From Chitinophagaceae bacterium UBA4407 (GTDB taxonomy: Bacteria; Bacteroidota; Bacteroidia; Chitinophagales; Chitinophagaceae), in assembly GCA_002390845.1 (NCBI GenBank), contig DGQT01000093.1:1-43567 (forward strand): a stretch of DNA of 43,567 nucleotides. Direction: 5' to 3'. Shown piece after piece: positions 24,753 to 33,544 of this stretch. The position numbers and the translations under genes were made by a program. Every line of letters starts with the position of its first letter. The stretch's first letter is position 1. Below the pieces are notes generated by a model. The model was not told where the DNA came from. It searched no databases and saw nothing but the letters and a program-made list of their open reading frames with translations.

Positions 24753-25868
24753 CTATATAATCGTTGATTTTCTCAACTCTATATTTTTCTGATTTACTTC
24801 GCCGGTGATTTTGTTGCTTACATAATCTGCAACGAGTTCGCCGATGGTGGATGTGAAATAGAAATTAATATTGTCTATATCTTTTGTTACAAACCTGTTT
24901 TGTAAGGTCCAGTCTACAGCATCTCTTACCAACTCTGCCTCATCGTTCATTTGAAAATATTCGAGCATCATAGCTGTTGATAAAATGGAACCAATGGGGT
25001 TGGCAATATCCTTTCCCGTTGCCTGATAATAAGAGCCGTGTATGGGTTCGAACAGCGCAGTTCCTGTACCAACCGATGCAGAAGGAAGGAGGCCGAGGGA
25101 ACCGGTAAGAACACTTGCTTCGTCGCTGATGATATCGCCAAACATGTTCTCAGTAAGGATTACATCGAATTGCTTTGGGTTGATGATGATTTGCATGGCT
25201 GCATTGTCGACGAACATATAGTTCACGGCAACATCACTGTATTGCATAGCCAGTTCCTGCACAATCTTTCTCCAGAGGCGTGATGTTTCGAGTACGTTTG
25301 CTTTATCTACCAGCGTTAATTTTTTTCTTCTTTTTTGTGCGTGCTGAAAAGCAAGGTGCGAAACACGTTCAATTTCTGGCCTTGTATAAACACAGTTGTC
25401 GCTTGCTTTATTTCCATCTTCGCTCAATTCTTTTTCACCAAAATAAATGCCACTGGTTAACTCGCGAAAGATGATGAAATCTACGCCTTCGAGGTTTTTT
25501 GCTTTGAGTGGCGAAAGGTGCTGCAAAGAAGCATAAGTTGTAATAGGGCGAATGTTAGCAAAGAGTTGCAGCGACTTGCGCAGCTTAAGCAAACCTTGCT
25601 CCGGGCGAACTTTTGCTGTGGGATCGTTATCGTATTTTGGGTGGCCGATGGCACCAAATAAAACTGCATCAGTATTAAGGCAGCTTTCAATTGTTTCATC
25701 GGGTAATGGGCTGCCCGTTTTGTCAATTGCATCGGCGCCCATTAAGCAATAGGTGTAATGAAATTCGTGGTGAAAATGTTCAGCAATGGCATCCAGTACT
25801 TTAATGGATTGGGCCGTTACTTCCGGACCAATGCCATCTCCGTTAATTACTGTTATATTTTTTTTCAT
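24753..25868 (-). CDS. leuB: 3-isopropylmalate dehydrogenase
   Basis: A 371-residue NAD-dependent beta-decarboxylating dehydrogenase of leucine synthesis. GDGIGPEVT is at the N-terminus, RPEQGLLKLRKSLQLFANIRP carries the substrate arginines, and ENMFGDIISDEAS provides the metal aspartates. GSLGLLPSASVG and the adenosine-binding EPIHGSYYQATGKDIANPIG follow. The length is normal. It ends the leuC-leuD-ABC-leuB operon and lies 15 bases after the ABC gene. The ilv promoter starts just beyond its stop. Confidence 0.95.
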   Translation of the reverse strand: MKKNITVINGDGIGPEVTAQSIKVLDAIAEHFHHEFHYTYCLMGADAIDKTGSPLPDETIESCLNTDAVLFGAIGHPKYDNDPTAKVRPEQGLLKLRKSLQLFANIRPITTYASLQHLSPLKAKNLEGVDFIIFRELTSGIYFGEKELSEDGNKASDNCVYTRPEIERVSHLAFQHAQKRRKKLTLVDKANVLETSRLWRKIVQELAMQYSDVAVNYMFVDNAAMQIIINPKQFDVILTENMFGDIISDEASVLTGSLGLLPSASVGTGTALFEPIHGSYYQATGKDIANPIGSILSTAMMLEYFQMNDEAELVRDAVDWTLQNRFVTKDIDNINFYFTSTIGELVADYVSNKITGEVNQKNIELRKSTII

Positions 25869-25883
25869 ACAGGTTAATATTTT

Positions 25884-27368
25884 TTATACTGCAACTGCAG
25901 TATGATGATATATAGACCTAATAACGTATTTACCGTTTTCTAATTGTAATACGTGATTGATGCATGCCGGTATTTCATTGTCGTAATGGCTTACATAAAT
26001 CAATGTTTTATTAAATCTTTCGCAAAGGTCATCGACTAACTGTACAAATTCTTTTTTCTGTTGTTCATCAAGACCCTGGCAGGGTTCATCTAAAACAAGC
26101 AATGGAGGATTTTTTACTAAAGCCCTTATTAGCAAGATCAATCGTTGTTGCCCAGTTGAAATTGAGCTTAAAGGCTTATTAGCCACATGAGATAGGTGTA
26201 AAAAATCCAACCATTGTTGCAGTATGTTGTGCTGCTGCGTATTTAGTTTCCTGTAGAGGCCGATGGTATCAAAAAAGCCTGAACCAATTGTTTGGTAACA
26301 GGTAATATTGGTATCGAAATACCAATGGAGTTCCGGTGAGATATAACCGATTTTTTGTTTAATATCCCAAATGCTTTCACCGCTGCCCCGCCTTTTGCCA
26401 AACAGGTAAATTTCATTGGCATAAGCCTGCGGATTATCCCCTGTGATAAGACTGAGTAAAGTAGATTTACCGGCGCCGTTGTACCCTTTCAGCAGCCATT
26501 TTTCGCCACGGTTTACCTGCCAGTTGATATTGCTGAGAATAGTTTTGTTGCTGTATTGAACGGTTGTATTTACCATTTTAACTGCTACGGAGAAGTTATA
26601 GTCTTTCTCTCTAATATCCGGTAGCTGATTAAAATTGTACCGGTAATTATTATAGCCGGCATTCACGGAATTTGCAATTTGTAAATTCTTTTCGCCAAAG
26701 CTTTTCAGCTTACCTTTTTCCAATGTGGCAATATGGGTAATACATTCAGGTATTTCCTGTGCATCGCAAATGATGATTACTGTTGTACCTGTAGCTGCAG
26801 TTTCATTTATGATTTGCTGTAAATGTTCCCTGCTGTTAATATCCAAACCAATAAAGGGAGAATCGAGTATCAGGATTCCTGCAGGTACCAACAACGCTTT
26901 TATAAGCTGAAACCTTTTATGTTCGCCGCTTGAAAGCTGCAGTACAGGCGCATCTTTGCGATGCTGCATCTCTAAAACGGTAAGTAAGGTTTCAATTTTG
27001 TGAAAAGATTCCAATGCATTTGGCTGATCCATAACTACCCGAACCAATTCATCTATGACAGTTGAAGAATCGTCTGCATCGAAACTATTGTAGCGTTGCT
27101 GATAATAAAAATAAGAAACGTTAGAAAGGTTTTTGAAATGATAATGCTGCTCAACAAATACCACTTTTTGTTGCTTAGCAATATCAATAGTTCCCTTATG
27201 AAATAATTGCCCGGCCAGCGCTTTTGCCAAAATAGTTTTACCACTTCCTGACTCCCCAATGATTGCAAGATACTCACCCTCATTCAGTTTAAATGAAACA
27301 TTATCAAGCACAGCATTGCCCTGCATTTTTATTTCAAGGTCTTTTACTATGATAGGTGGCTGGTTCAT
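25884..27368 (-). CDS. Dual ABC ATPase without membrane domain (ModF/PhrA-like)
   Basis: A 494-residue protein with two ABC modules. NBD1 has Walker A GESGSGKT (Lys44), signature LSSGE and Walker B ILILDS, with Ser170 where the catalytic Glu should be and Cys201 where the H-loop His is expected. NBD2 has GYNGAGKST (Lys301), signature STGQQ, LLVLDEP (Glu428) and VSH, and looks fully competent. No membrane segments are present. The layout matches the ModF family, whose role (molybdate uptake or regulation, or photorepair) is poorly defined. It is embedded between leuD (17-base gap) and leuB (15-base gap), with no molybdate transport genes nearby. Confidence 0.85.
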   Translation of the reverse strand: MNQPPIIVKDLEIKMQGNAVLDNVSFKLNEGEYLAIIGESGSGKTILAKALAGQLFHKGTIDIAKQQKVVFVEQHYHFKNLSNVSYFYYQQRYNSFDADDSSTVIDELVRVVMDQPNALESFHKIETLLTVLEMQHRKDAPVLQLSSGEHKRFQLIKALLVPAGILILDSPFIGLDINSREHLQQIINETAATGTTVIIICDAQEIPECITHIATLEKGKLKSFGEKNLQIANSVNAGYNNYRYNFNQLPDIREKDYNFSVAVKMVNTTVQYSNKTILSNINWQVNRGEKWLLKGYNGAGKSTLLSLITGDNPQAYANEIYLFGKRRGSGESIWDIKQKIGYISPELHWYFDTNITCYQTIGSGFFDTIGLYRKLNTQQHNILQQWLDFLHLSHVANKPLSSISTGQQRLILLIRALVKNPPLLVLDEPCQGLDEQQKKEFVQLVDDLCERFNKTLIYVSHYDNEIPACINHVLQLENGKYVIRSIYHHTAVAV

Positions 27369-27385
27369 TATTTTATTTCCGCTGC

Positions 27386-27982
27386 TTATGCGTTTGCTTT
27401 TTCAAAGGCTTCTATTTCCTGTTTCATGTTGATGAGGTAATCAATATCATCGTAACCATTCAACAGGCAGGTTTTTTTATAATTGTTGATGTCAAAACTT
27501 TGGCTGTCGCCAGTTGAAATAATGGTGATTGTTTGTTCGCCCAGGTTTACTTCCACTTCGGTCGTCGGATCCTTTTCAACAGCAGCAAATATTTTCTGTA
27601 AAAACTCATCGCTTACGGTAACCGGCAACAAGAAATTATTCAGTGAATTATTCTTAAAGATATCAGCAAAGAAACTGCTCACCACCACATCAAATCCATA
27701 ATCTTTTATGGCCCACGCTGCATGCTCTCTTGAAGAACCGCAGCCGAAATTTTTTCCTGCTACCAGTATCTTGCCTGAATATGCCGGGTTGTTCAGCGCA
27801 AAATCCGCCTTAGGAGTTGTTTCGTCATCATTTATATATCGCCAGTCGCGAAACAGGTTTTTGCCAAAACCTTCCCGGCTTGTTGCTTTCAAAAAACGTG
27901 CGGGAATAATCTGATCTGTATCTACATTTTCATCCTGCAAGGGAACAACTGTTGATCTAATGATATTTATTGCTTTGCCCAC
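27386..27982 (-). CDS. leuD: 3-isopropylmalate dehydratase small subunit
   Basis: A 198-residue swivelling aconitase-like domain. NVDTDQIIPARFLK and GKNFGCGSSREHAAWAI are the substrate-specificity and phosphate-loop motifs. With LeuC it isomerises 2-isopropylmalate to 3-isopropylmalate. It starts 34 bases after the leuC stop. Confidence 0.95.
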   Translation of the reverse strand: MGKAINIIRSTVVPLQDENVDTDQIIPARFLKATSREGFGKNLFRDWRYINDDETTPKADFALNNPAYSGKILVAGKNFGCGSSREHAAWAIKDYGFDVVVSSFFADIFKNNSLNNFLLPVTVSDEFLQKIFAAVEKDPTTEVEVNLGEQTITIISTGDSQSFDINNYKKTCLLNGYDDIDYLINMKQEIEAFEKANA

Positions 27983-28016
27983 GAATATTTATTTTGAATG
28001 TTGAGTCGATTATTTA

Positions 28017-29417
28017 TTAATTCATGTAGTCTCTTACGTCTTCCACTTTTCCTGAAATAGCTGCTGCTGCTGCACTCAGCGGACTTGCCAAAAATGTTCT
28101 TGCATTGGGCCCCTGCCTTCCTTCAAAGTTCCTGTTGCTGGTGCTGATGCAGTATTTACCTGCCGGAATTTTATCTTCATTCATTGCTAAACAGGCGCTG
28201 CAGCCCGGCTGACGCAACTGAAAACCTGCTTCTAAAAATACCTTGTCAATACCTTCCGCTATGGCCTGCTGCTCTACCTGTTTGCTGCCTGGAACAATCC
28301 ATACTTCCACATCATCTGCTTTCTTTTTTCCTTTTACAAAAGATGCCACCATTCTTAAATCTTCAATGCGGCTGTTGGTGCAACTGCCGATAAAAACATA
28401 ATCCACTTTATGCCCCTTTATATTTTCGCCAGGTTGCAGACCCATGTATTGAAGCGATTTTTCAAACGAAGGTTTTTCCTGATCATTCACTTCGTTCAGC
28501 ACCGGTACGTGGCCACTAACGCCAACGCCCATTCCCGGATTTGTTCCGTAAGTGATCATAGGTTCTATGTCTGCAGCATTAATATTTATTTCATGATCAA
28601 AAGCTGCATCTGAATCGCTGAAGAGCGTTTTCCAGTAAGCCAACGCTTTATCCCATGCCCCGTCTTTTGGAGCAAACACTTTTCCTTTTATATAATTAAA
28701 CGTTGTTTCATCCGGCGCTATTAAACCGCAACGTGCACCCATTTCAATGCTCATATTGCAGATAGTCATGCGTGCTTCCATTGACAGGCTGCGAATTGCC
28801 GAGCCTGCAAATTCTACAGCATACCCCGTCGCTCCACTTGCCGAAATAAGCGAAAGAATATACAGCACAATATCTTTCGACACAACCCCTTTATTTAATT
28901 CGCCGTCAACATTAATGCGCATCAGTTTTGGTTTGCTCTGCATCAGGCATTGTGTTGCTAAAACCATTTCCACTTCGCTGGTGCCAATACCAAAAGAAAT
29001 GGTTCCAAAAGCGCCGTGCGTTGATGTGTGACTGTCTCCGCAAACGATCGTCATACCCGGTTGCGTAATGCCAAGCTCTGGACCAATTACATGCACAATA
29101 CCCTGGTAGGGATGGCCGAGCCCGTACAGTTCTATTCCAAACTTTTCGCAGTTCTCTTTTAATTTCTCCACCTGCAATCTTGAGAGCGCTTCTTTGATGG
29201 GCAAGTGTTGATTAAGCGTTGGCACGTTGTGATCTGCAGTGGCTACCACCTGTTGCGGACGTAATACTTTCAATCCTCTTTTTTCCAGGCCTGCAAAGGC
29301 TTGCGGACTGGTTACTTCATGTATCAAATGCCTGTCTATGTAAAATACCGAAGGCCCGCCTTCAATTTCTTTTACCACGTGTTTTTCCCAGATCTTATCG
29401 AATAGTGTTTTTGCCAT
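28017..29417 (-). CDS. leuC: 3-isopropylmalate dehydratase large subunit
   Basis: A 466-residue aconitase-superfamily subunit. The 4Fe-4S ligands are readable in FIGSCTNSRIEDLR and in PGCSACLAMN, with GDSHTSTHGAFG near the N-terminal third. The length is normal. It begins the tight leuC-leuD-ABC-leuB unit, behind a composite repeat that separates it from leuA. Confidence 0.95.
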   Translation of the reverse strand: MAKTLFDKIWEKHVVKEIEGGPSVFYIDRHLIHEVTSPQAFAGLEKRGLKVLRPQQVVATADHNVPTLNQHLPIKEALSRLQVEKLKENCEKFGIELYGLGHPYQGIVHVIGPELGITQPGMTIVCGDSHTSTHGAFGTISFGIGTSEVEMVLATQCLMQSKPKLMRINVDGELNKGVVSKDIVLYILSLISASGATGYAVEFAGSAIRSLSMEARMTICNMSIEMGARCGLIAPDETTFNYIKGKVFAPKDGAWDKALAYWKTLFSDSDAAFDHEININAADIEPMITYGTNPGMGVGVSGHVPVLNEVNDQEKPSFEKSLQYMGLQPGENIKGHKVDYVFIGSCTNSRIEDLRMVASFVKGKKKADDVEVWIVPGSKQVEQQAIAEGIDKVFLEAGFQLRQPGCSACLAMNEDKIPAGKYCISTSNRNFEGRQGPNARTFLASPLSAAAAAISGKVEDVRDYMN

Positions 29418-29450
29418 TTGTATTTACGATCTACGATTTTAGATTTACGA

Positions 29451-29745
29451 TTTTTTTGTTACCAGCATTTGTTCTTTACTCATCGCCTGTTGTGTCACTC
29501 ACTTGTACGTTCGGATTATGATTGATCTTTTACCGAAGCGATGATGATAGAACACGGATTACACGGCCTGCGGGCACGGATTTCTTAAGGATTTTTCCTT
29601 TCGCTTTTTTATCCTTTATATCTGCCTCATCTGTGTCATCCGTGTTCTGTTGTATTTGGCTGTTGAAAGCTCATCTACATTCTTCAGTACAAGAGTGCGA
29701 CGCAACGAAAGATGCATTCACATTCTGTTGCCTGGTTCATAAATG
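29451..29745. repeat. Composite intergenic repeat 3 (GGATTACACGG-type centre)
   Basis: The left B arm is TTTTTTTGTTACCAGCATTT with core TTGTGTCACTCACTTGTAC (29490-29508). The centre contains GAACACGGATTACACGG and TCTGTGTCATCCGTGTTC, which are partly complementary to each other. The right A core is GTACAAGAGTGCGACGCAA (29687-29705), with arm TTGCCTGGTTCATAAATG. The centre and both cores are shared, in inverted orientation, with 40047-40343. It fills the 370-base gap between leuA and leuC. Confidence 0.85.
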
Positions 29746-29761
29746 TATTGATTGCCGTTTT

Positions 29762-29783
29762 CTCCCCTTTAGGGGATGGGGGC
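29762..29783. repeat. CCCC-TTTA-GGGG dispersed repeat (copy 3) at the leuA 3' end
   Basis: CTCCCCTTTAGGGGATGGGG then GC, 4 bases past the leuA stop codon. It is identical to the copy at 21603-21624. Confidence 0.75.
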
Positions 29784-29787
29784 ATTC

Positions 29788-30957
29788 TTATGCACTTATA
29801 ATTTCAGGCTGATAATGCTTCGCCATTTCGTGTAAATTTTCGTCGTTCACTTCTTTTAAACCATCGGCTACTTCTAAAAATGTTGCGTATAAAACATCAA
29901 TATCGTTGCGTGTATATTGATAACCTAATTTCTGGAAACGATGTGCCAGTGCGCTTCTTCCGCTGCGGGCAGTGAGTACGATCTTTGATCCATCGGCACC
30001 CACATCATCGGGGTTAATACTTTCGTACGTTAATGAATCTTTTAAAAATCCATCCTGGTGAATACCGCTGCTATGCGCAAATGCATTGCTGCCAACAATA
30101 GCTTTATTCGGTTGAACCGGCATGCGCATGGTATCGCTTACAAGGCGGCTCATGGGGTTGAGTTTTTGTGTTTTTATATTGGTATAAAAACCGAGTGACT
30201 TGTGTTGCTTCATCACCATCACACACTCTTCAAGGGAAGTATTGCCGGCACGTTCACCTAATCCGTTTATGGTACATTCTATTTGTCCTGCACCGGCAAT
30301 AACCCCTGCGATTGAGTTAGCGGTTGCTAAACCCAGATCGTTGTGGCAATGGCATGAAATCGTAGCTTTATCAATGTTTGGAACATTGTTCACGAGATAA
30401 GCAATCTTATCTCCGTATTGATGCGGCAGGCAGTAGCCTGTTGTATCCGGAATGTTAACCACAGTGGCGCCTGCGGCAATCACTGCTTCAATTACACGGG
30501 CCAGATAATCATTGTCTGTGCGGCCCGCATCTTCTGCGTAAAACTCAACATCGTCAACAAAATTCTTTGCCCATTTTACACATTGAACGGCACGTAATAA
30601 AATATCTTCCCTGTTGGAATTGAATTTGGATTTTATATGAAAATCACTGGTGCCAATACCTGTGTGTATACGGGGGCGCACTGCATATTTTAAAGCATCG
30701 GCCGCCACTTCTATATCTTTTAAAACTGCCCTGCTTAAAGCCGCAACGCTGGTAGTTTTAAGTACTTTGGTTATTTCGCGTACAGAGCTAAAATCGCCGG
30801 GGCTTGAAATGGGGAAACCAGCTTCAAGTATATCAACACCAAGATCTTCAAGCGCAATAGCCAGCTCAATCTTTTCTTTTGTGTTTAACTTACAGCCGGG
30901 AACTTGCTCACCATCTCTTAAAGTAGTGTCGAAAATGTCTATCTTTCTTTGCGCCAT
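29788..30957 (-). CDS. leuA: 2-isopropylmalate synthase, short form without regulatory domain
   Basis: A 389-residue HMGL-like TIM barrel enzyme joining 2-oxoisovalerate and acetyl-CoA, the first step to leucine. IFDTTLRDGEQVPG and SCHCHNDLGLATANS carry the metal ligands, and INGLGERAGN and HSSGIHQDG are conserved. The protein ends soon after the barrel and linker helices (DVLYATFLEVADGLKEV), so the C-terminal allosteric leucine-binding domain of about 130 residues found in long LeuA is absent. Homocitrate or citramalate synthase activity is a less likely alternative, given leuC, leuD and leuB downstream. Divergent from the 31158 gene. Confidence 0.9.
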   Translation of the reverse strand: MAQRKIDIFDTTLRDGEQVPGCKLNTKEKIELAIALEDLGVDILEAGFPISSPGDFSSVREITKVLKTTSVAALSRAVLKDIEVAADALKYAVRPRIHTGIGTSDFHIKSKFNSNREDILLRAVQCVKWAKNFVDDVEFYAEDAGRTDNDYLARVIEAVIAAGATVVNIPDTTGYCLPHQYGDKIAYLVNNVPNIDKATISCHCHNDLGLATANSIAGVIAGAGQIECTINGLGERAGNTSLEECVMVMKQHKSLGFYTNIKTQKLNPMSRLVSDTMRMPVQPNKAIVGSNAFAHSSGIHQDGFLKDSLTYESINPDDVGADGSKIVLTARSGRSALAHRFQKLGYQYTRNDIDVLYATFLEVADGLKEVNDENLHEMAKHYQPEIISA

Positions 30958-31000
30958 AAGAAATATTTAAAAATGAAAAAGTACAGACTGCTTACTTTTG

Positions 31001-31056
31001 GATTGCCCGCCAATTTGGTAAAGCAAACCGCGTCTGCGAATATACAGGCGGCAATC
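31001..31056 (-). promoter_or_regulatory. Structured leader upstream of leuA (candidate)
   Basis: On the minus strand GATTGCCGCC pairs with GGCGGGCAATC (one bulged base). Within the loop GCAGAC pairs with GTTTGC around GCG. The structure lies 43 bases before the leuA start. No leucine-rich ORF precedes it, so its role as a regulator is only a suggestion. The 200-base divergent region holds nothing else that I can support. Confidence 0.35.
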
Positions 31057-31157
31057 TTGTAAATATGATCAAAATAGGTTGTGTTATACGCTTGATAACG
31101 TGTTGCAAAACCTATTAAATACAGACAGGGTAAGGGTTTTATAAAATTTGAATTACG

Positions 31158-32714
31158 ATGCCTAACAGGAGTAGAGATGAGTTATTTCAATTGGTTAAAT
31201 CGCTTGATAAGGGCGAGAAGCGGTCATTTAAACTATTTATCAAACGTTCATCCGGCAGCGATGAATTAAAGACCGTTCAATTGTTTGATGCACTGGACAA
31301 GATGGGTGAGTATGATGAGGAATTGCTTTTAAAAAAACACAGAAGCATAAAAAAGCAGCAGCTTTCGAACATGAAGGCAAGTCTTTACAAACAATTGTTA
31401 GCGAGTTTGAGGCAGTCCCGGGATGATGATAATATAGATATGCAGTTGAATGAGCAGATGGGTTATGCAAGAATTCTGTATAATAAAGGCTTGTACCTAC
31501 AGGCTTTAAAAATACTGGATAAAATAAAACAGGTAGCCAAAACCAACTACCAATTAACCTTCCAGATGCAGGCGCTTTTTTTTGAGAAAAAAATAGAAGC
31601 ACTGCATATAACAAGAAGCCTGGAAAACCGTGCTGAACGGCTTAGCCATGAGGTAGAAAAAGTGAATGCCCATTTGAGTTTGCTGAGCAAGCTGTCCAAC
31701 CTTTCGCTACAGTTGTACAGCTGGTATATAAAAATGGGACATGCAAGGGACAAGAAAGATGTGTCTGCGGTAAAAATGTTTTTTGAAGCCAATCTGCCGG
31801 CTTATGCAATCGCCGAGATGCAGTTTTATGAGAAAATGTACCTGTATCAATCTTATTGCTGGTATGGATTTATTCTGCAGGATTTGCTAATGTATTACCG
31901 CTACACCCAAAAATGGGTTGACCTTTTTGAGCAGGAGCCTTTCATGAAAACCGTAGAAGCTGGCCAGTATATAAAAGCAATGCACAATCTTTTAAGTGCC
32001 CATTTCGACCTCAGCAATTTTGAAAAATTTGAAGAGACTTTACAGCAGTTTGAAAAATTTTCCTGCTCGCACAATGCGAATATGAACCCCAATGCCCGCA
32101 TTCAAACATTTGTTTACCTGCATATTGCCAAAATAAACAAGCATTTTCTGGAAGGCACGTTCACAAAGGGTTTGGACCTTGTGCCATATATAGAAGAAAA
32201 ACTAAACGAGTATCATCTGCAACTTGACAGGCACCGTATTTTTGTTTTTTATTACAAGATCGCCTGCCTTTATTTTGGTAGCGGAAATAACGAAAAAGCC
32301 ATTGACTACCTGAATAAGATCATTAACTGGAAAGTTGATCTTCGCACCGATCTTCAATGTTATGCAAGGTTGCTGCATTTAATTGCCCATTACGAATTGG
32401 GAAATTATCAGTTGCTTGAGTACTTAATCAAATCGGTTTACCGCTTTATGGCAAAAATGAATAACCTAAGTGTGGTGGAAGAAGAGATTTTTAAATTTTT
32501 GCGTAAATCATTCTCGTTGAGCCGCAGCAAAATGATCCCGGCATTTAACAGCCTTAAAGAAAAGCTACAACGCTATGAGGGCAGTGCATTGGAATCAAGA
32601 TCGTTCATGTATCTTGATGTTATTGCCTGGCTTGAATGTAAAATTAAAAATGTACCCGTGCAGGATGTAAGAAGAGAGAGGTTTGTTGCAGGTAGAAAAG
32701 TAAAAACTCCCTGA
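31158..32714 (+). CDS. Large alpha-helical (TPR-like) protein of unknown function
   Basis: A 518-residue cytoplasmic-looking protein with no signal peptide or membrane segments. It is rich in Lys, Leu and Tyr and almost wholly helical. It contains several TPR-like helical pairs, for example GYARILYNKGLYLQALKILD near residue 95 and IACLYFGSGNNEKAIDYLNK near residue 370. The N-terminal SRDELFQLVKSLDKGEKRSF looks like a conserved cap found in Bacteroidota hypothetical proteins. I do not recognise a named family or an enzymatic motif. It diverges from leuA; a TACTTTTG at 30993-31000 could be its -7 box. Confidence 0.85.
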   Translation: MPNRSRDELFQLVKSLDKGEKRSFKLFIKRSSGSDELKTVQLFDALDKMGEYDEELLLKKHRSIKKQQLSNMKASLYKQLLASLRQSRDDDNIDMQLNEQMGYARILYNKGLYLQALKILDKIKQVAKTNYQLTFQMQALFFEKKIEALHITRSLENRAERLSHEVEKVNAHLSLLSKLSNLSLQLYSWYIKMGHARDKKDVSAVKMFFEANLPAYAIAEMQFYEKMYLYQSYCWYGFILQDLLMYYRYTQKWVDLFEQEPFMKTVEAGQYIKAMHNLLSAHFDLSNFEKFEETLQQFEKFSCSHNANMNPNARIQTFVYLHIAKINKHFLEGTFTKGLDLVPYIEEKLNEYHLQLDRHRIFVFYYKIACLYFGSGNNEKAIDYLNKIINWKVDLRTDLQCYARLLHLIAHYELGNYQLLEYLIKSVYRFMAKMNNLSVVEEEIFKFLRKSFSLSRSKMIPAFNSLKEKLQRYEGSALESRSFMYLDVIAWLECKIKNVPVQDVRRERFVAGRKVKTP

Positions 32715-32731
32715 ATGCGTATAACTGCCAT

Positions 32732-33028
32732 TTAATTTCTGCAGAACACATGATATTTCGAAGTATTCTCCAAACCCTTATCGAAATCATGTTTTAACCT
32801 GTTTGTTTTTTTAACCTGTTTGTGACTAATGATATTAAATACATCGTTGTTATAAAAAAAGGAAGTAAAAGATTCCAGGTAGGGCAACATTCTTTTCATT
32901 ACCTCAATTTCATCTTTTAATTTTTCCTTGTTATAATTTTTGTACTTCACTGGCAATAATAATTCACGTTCCATTGGGGTAATGTTTGAGTTTTTGACTA
33001 CAAATGTAAAGTGGAGTTTAAAAAGCAA
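32732..33028 (-). CDS. Small hypothetical ORF (doubtful)
   Basis: 98 codons, or 80 from the internal Met at 32974. The later start gives a lysine-rich helical protein (NKEKLKDEIEVMKRMLPYLE). It converges on the 31158 gene with a 17-base gap. There are no motifs or neighbours to support it, so it may be real or chance. The stretch 33029-33544 holds no credible gene, only repeat modules. Confidence 0.35.
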   Translation of the reverse strand: MLFKLHFTFVVKNSNITPMERELLLPVKYKNYNKEKLKDEIEVMKRMLPYLESFTSFFYNNDVFNIISHKQVKKTNRLKHDFDKGLENTSKYHVFCRN

Positions 33029-33355
33029 TCGTTGTTTGAGTGATAAATATAAAGTGTTTTTTTATAGTTGTGAAGAGTTTTTTTGATGTGTTGATAAATT
33101 ATTTTTTGACCGGTTCATATGCTGTCTTATTGTTTATTATTTATGAAGTTAAACTTAAAGAACCCCCAGCTGAGATATTTGTAACACTAATCTACTATAA
33201 AGAATGGTTCCTTGTTTGTTCAGAATAATCATACTGTGCCACTGTGAAAATAATTTTTATGATAGAATGCTATTATTGTTGGGAGTAAATAAAAGACCTG
33301 GTCTTAAAATCTGCTTAATAACTAAGCCAAGTTGTTTATAGCTGCTATGAAAGAG

Positions 33356-33378
33356 GAACTTTGAACCGAGCGTGGCAA
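33356..33378 (+). repeat. GAGCGTGGCAA repeat module
   Basis: It contains TTTGAACCGAGCGTGGCAA, shared with 37357-37379 (inverted) and, less exactly, with 2898-2920. These bracket the first three capsule genes in inverted orientation. Confidence 0.7.
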
Positions 33379-33509
33379 GAGCAGTTTCATACAAGTTATG
33401 CAGCCTTGGAAAAAAATGTGTCAGAATTTCTAATTAACTGCCGGTTAAATTTGTTTTAACGTCGCATACCTTTAATAAATAAATGGTGTATTTTCATCCC
33501 TTTAATGAA

Positions 33510-33517
33510 TATTTTTG
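33510..33517 (+). promoter_or_regulatory. Candidate -7 box of the capsule operon
   Basis: TATTTTTG fits TAnnTTTG and lies 28 bases before the Wza-like start codon. No good TTTG is found 19-21 bases upstream. Confidence 0.35.
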
Positions 33518-33539
33518 TAAGTGTGCGATAACGAAATAT
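33517..33539 (+). repeat. Intergenic repeat, short variant C copy
   Basis: GTAAGTGTGCGATAACGAAA resembles the 33-63 copy (GTACAAGTGTGCGATCCCGA). It overlaps the upstream in-frame start of the Wza-like gene and runs to 6 bases before the preferred start. Confidence 0.6.
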
Positions 33540-33544
33540 CCTTT

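Noticed and set aside
29418..29508. Short minus-strand ORF (MSKEQMLVTKKS) before leuC, considered as a second leader peptide
   Set aside because: Its sequence is the outer arm of the B-type repeat, seen also before ilvB without the ORF. There is no Leu run and no terminator.
29219..29521. Plus-strand ORF ending VVSLTCTFGL, similar to the end of the ORF at 20325-20585
   Set aside because: The common ending is the translated B-type repeat core TTGTGTCACTCACTTGTAC; the rest is antisense to leuC and ilvB.
29522..29812. ORF on the plus strand with RTRITRPAGTDF, resembling the minus-strand ORF at 40076-40270
   Set aside because: Both are translations of the same dispersed intergenic repeat (GGATTACACGGCCTGCGGG). 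The shared peptide reflects shared DNA, not a gene family.
30970..31065. Short plus-strand ORF beginning MKKYRLLTFGLPAN, considered as a leader peptide
   Set aside because: It is on the strand opposite to leuA, carries no run of regulatory codons, and is not followed by a terminator.
33040..33228. 62-codon plus-strand ORF before the capsule genes
   Set aside because: Its AT-rich hydrophobic translation, lack of a start context and lack of motifs fit chance open frame in a low-GC gap.
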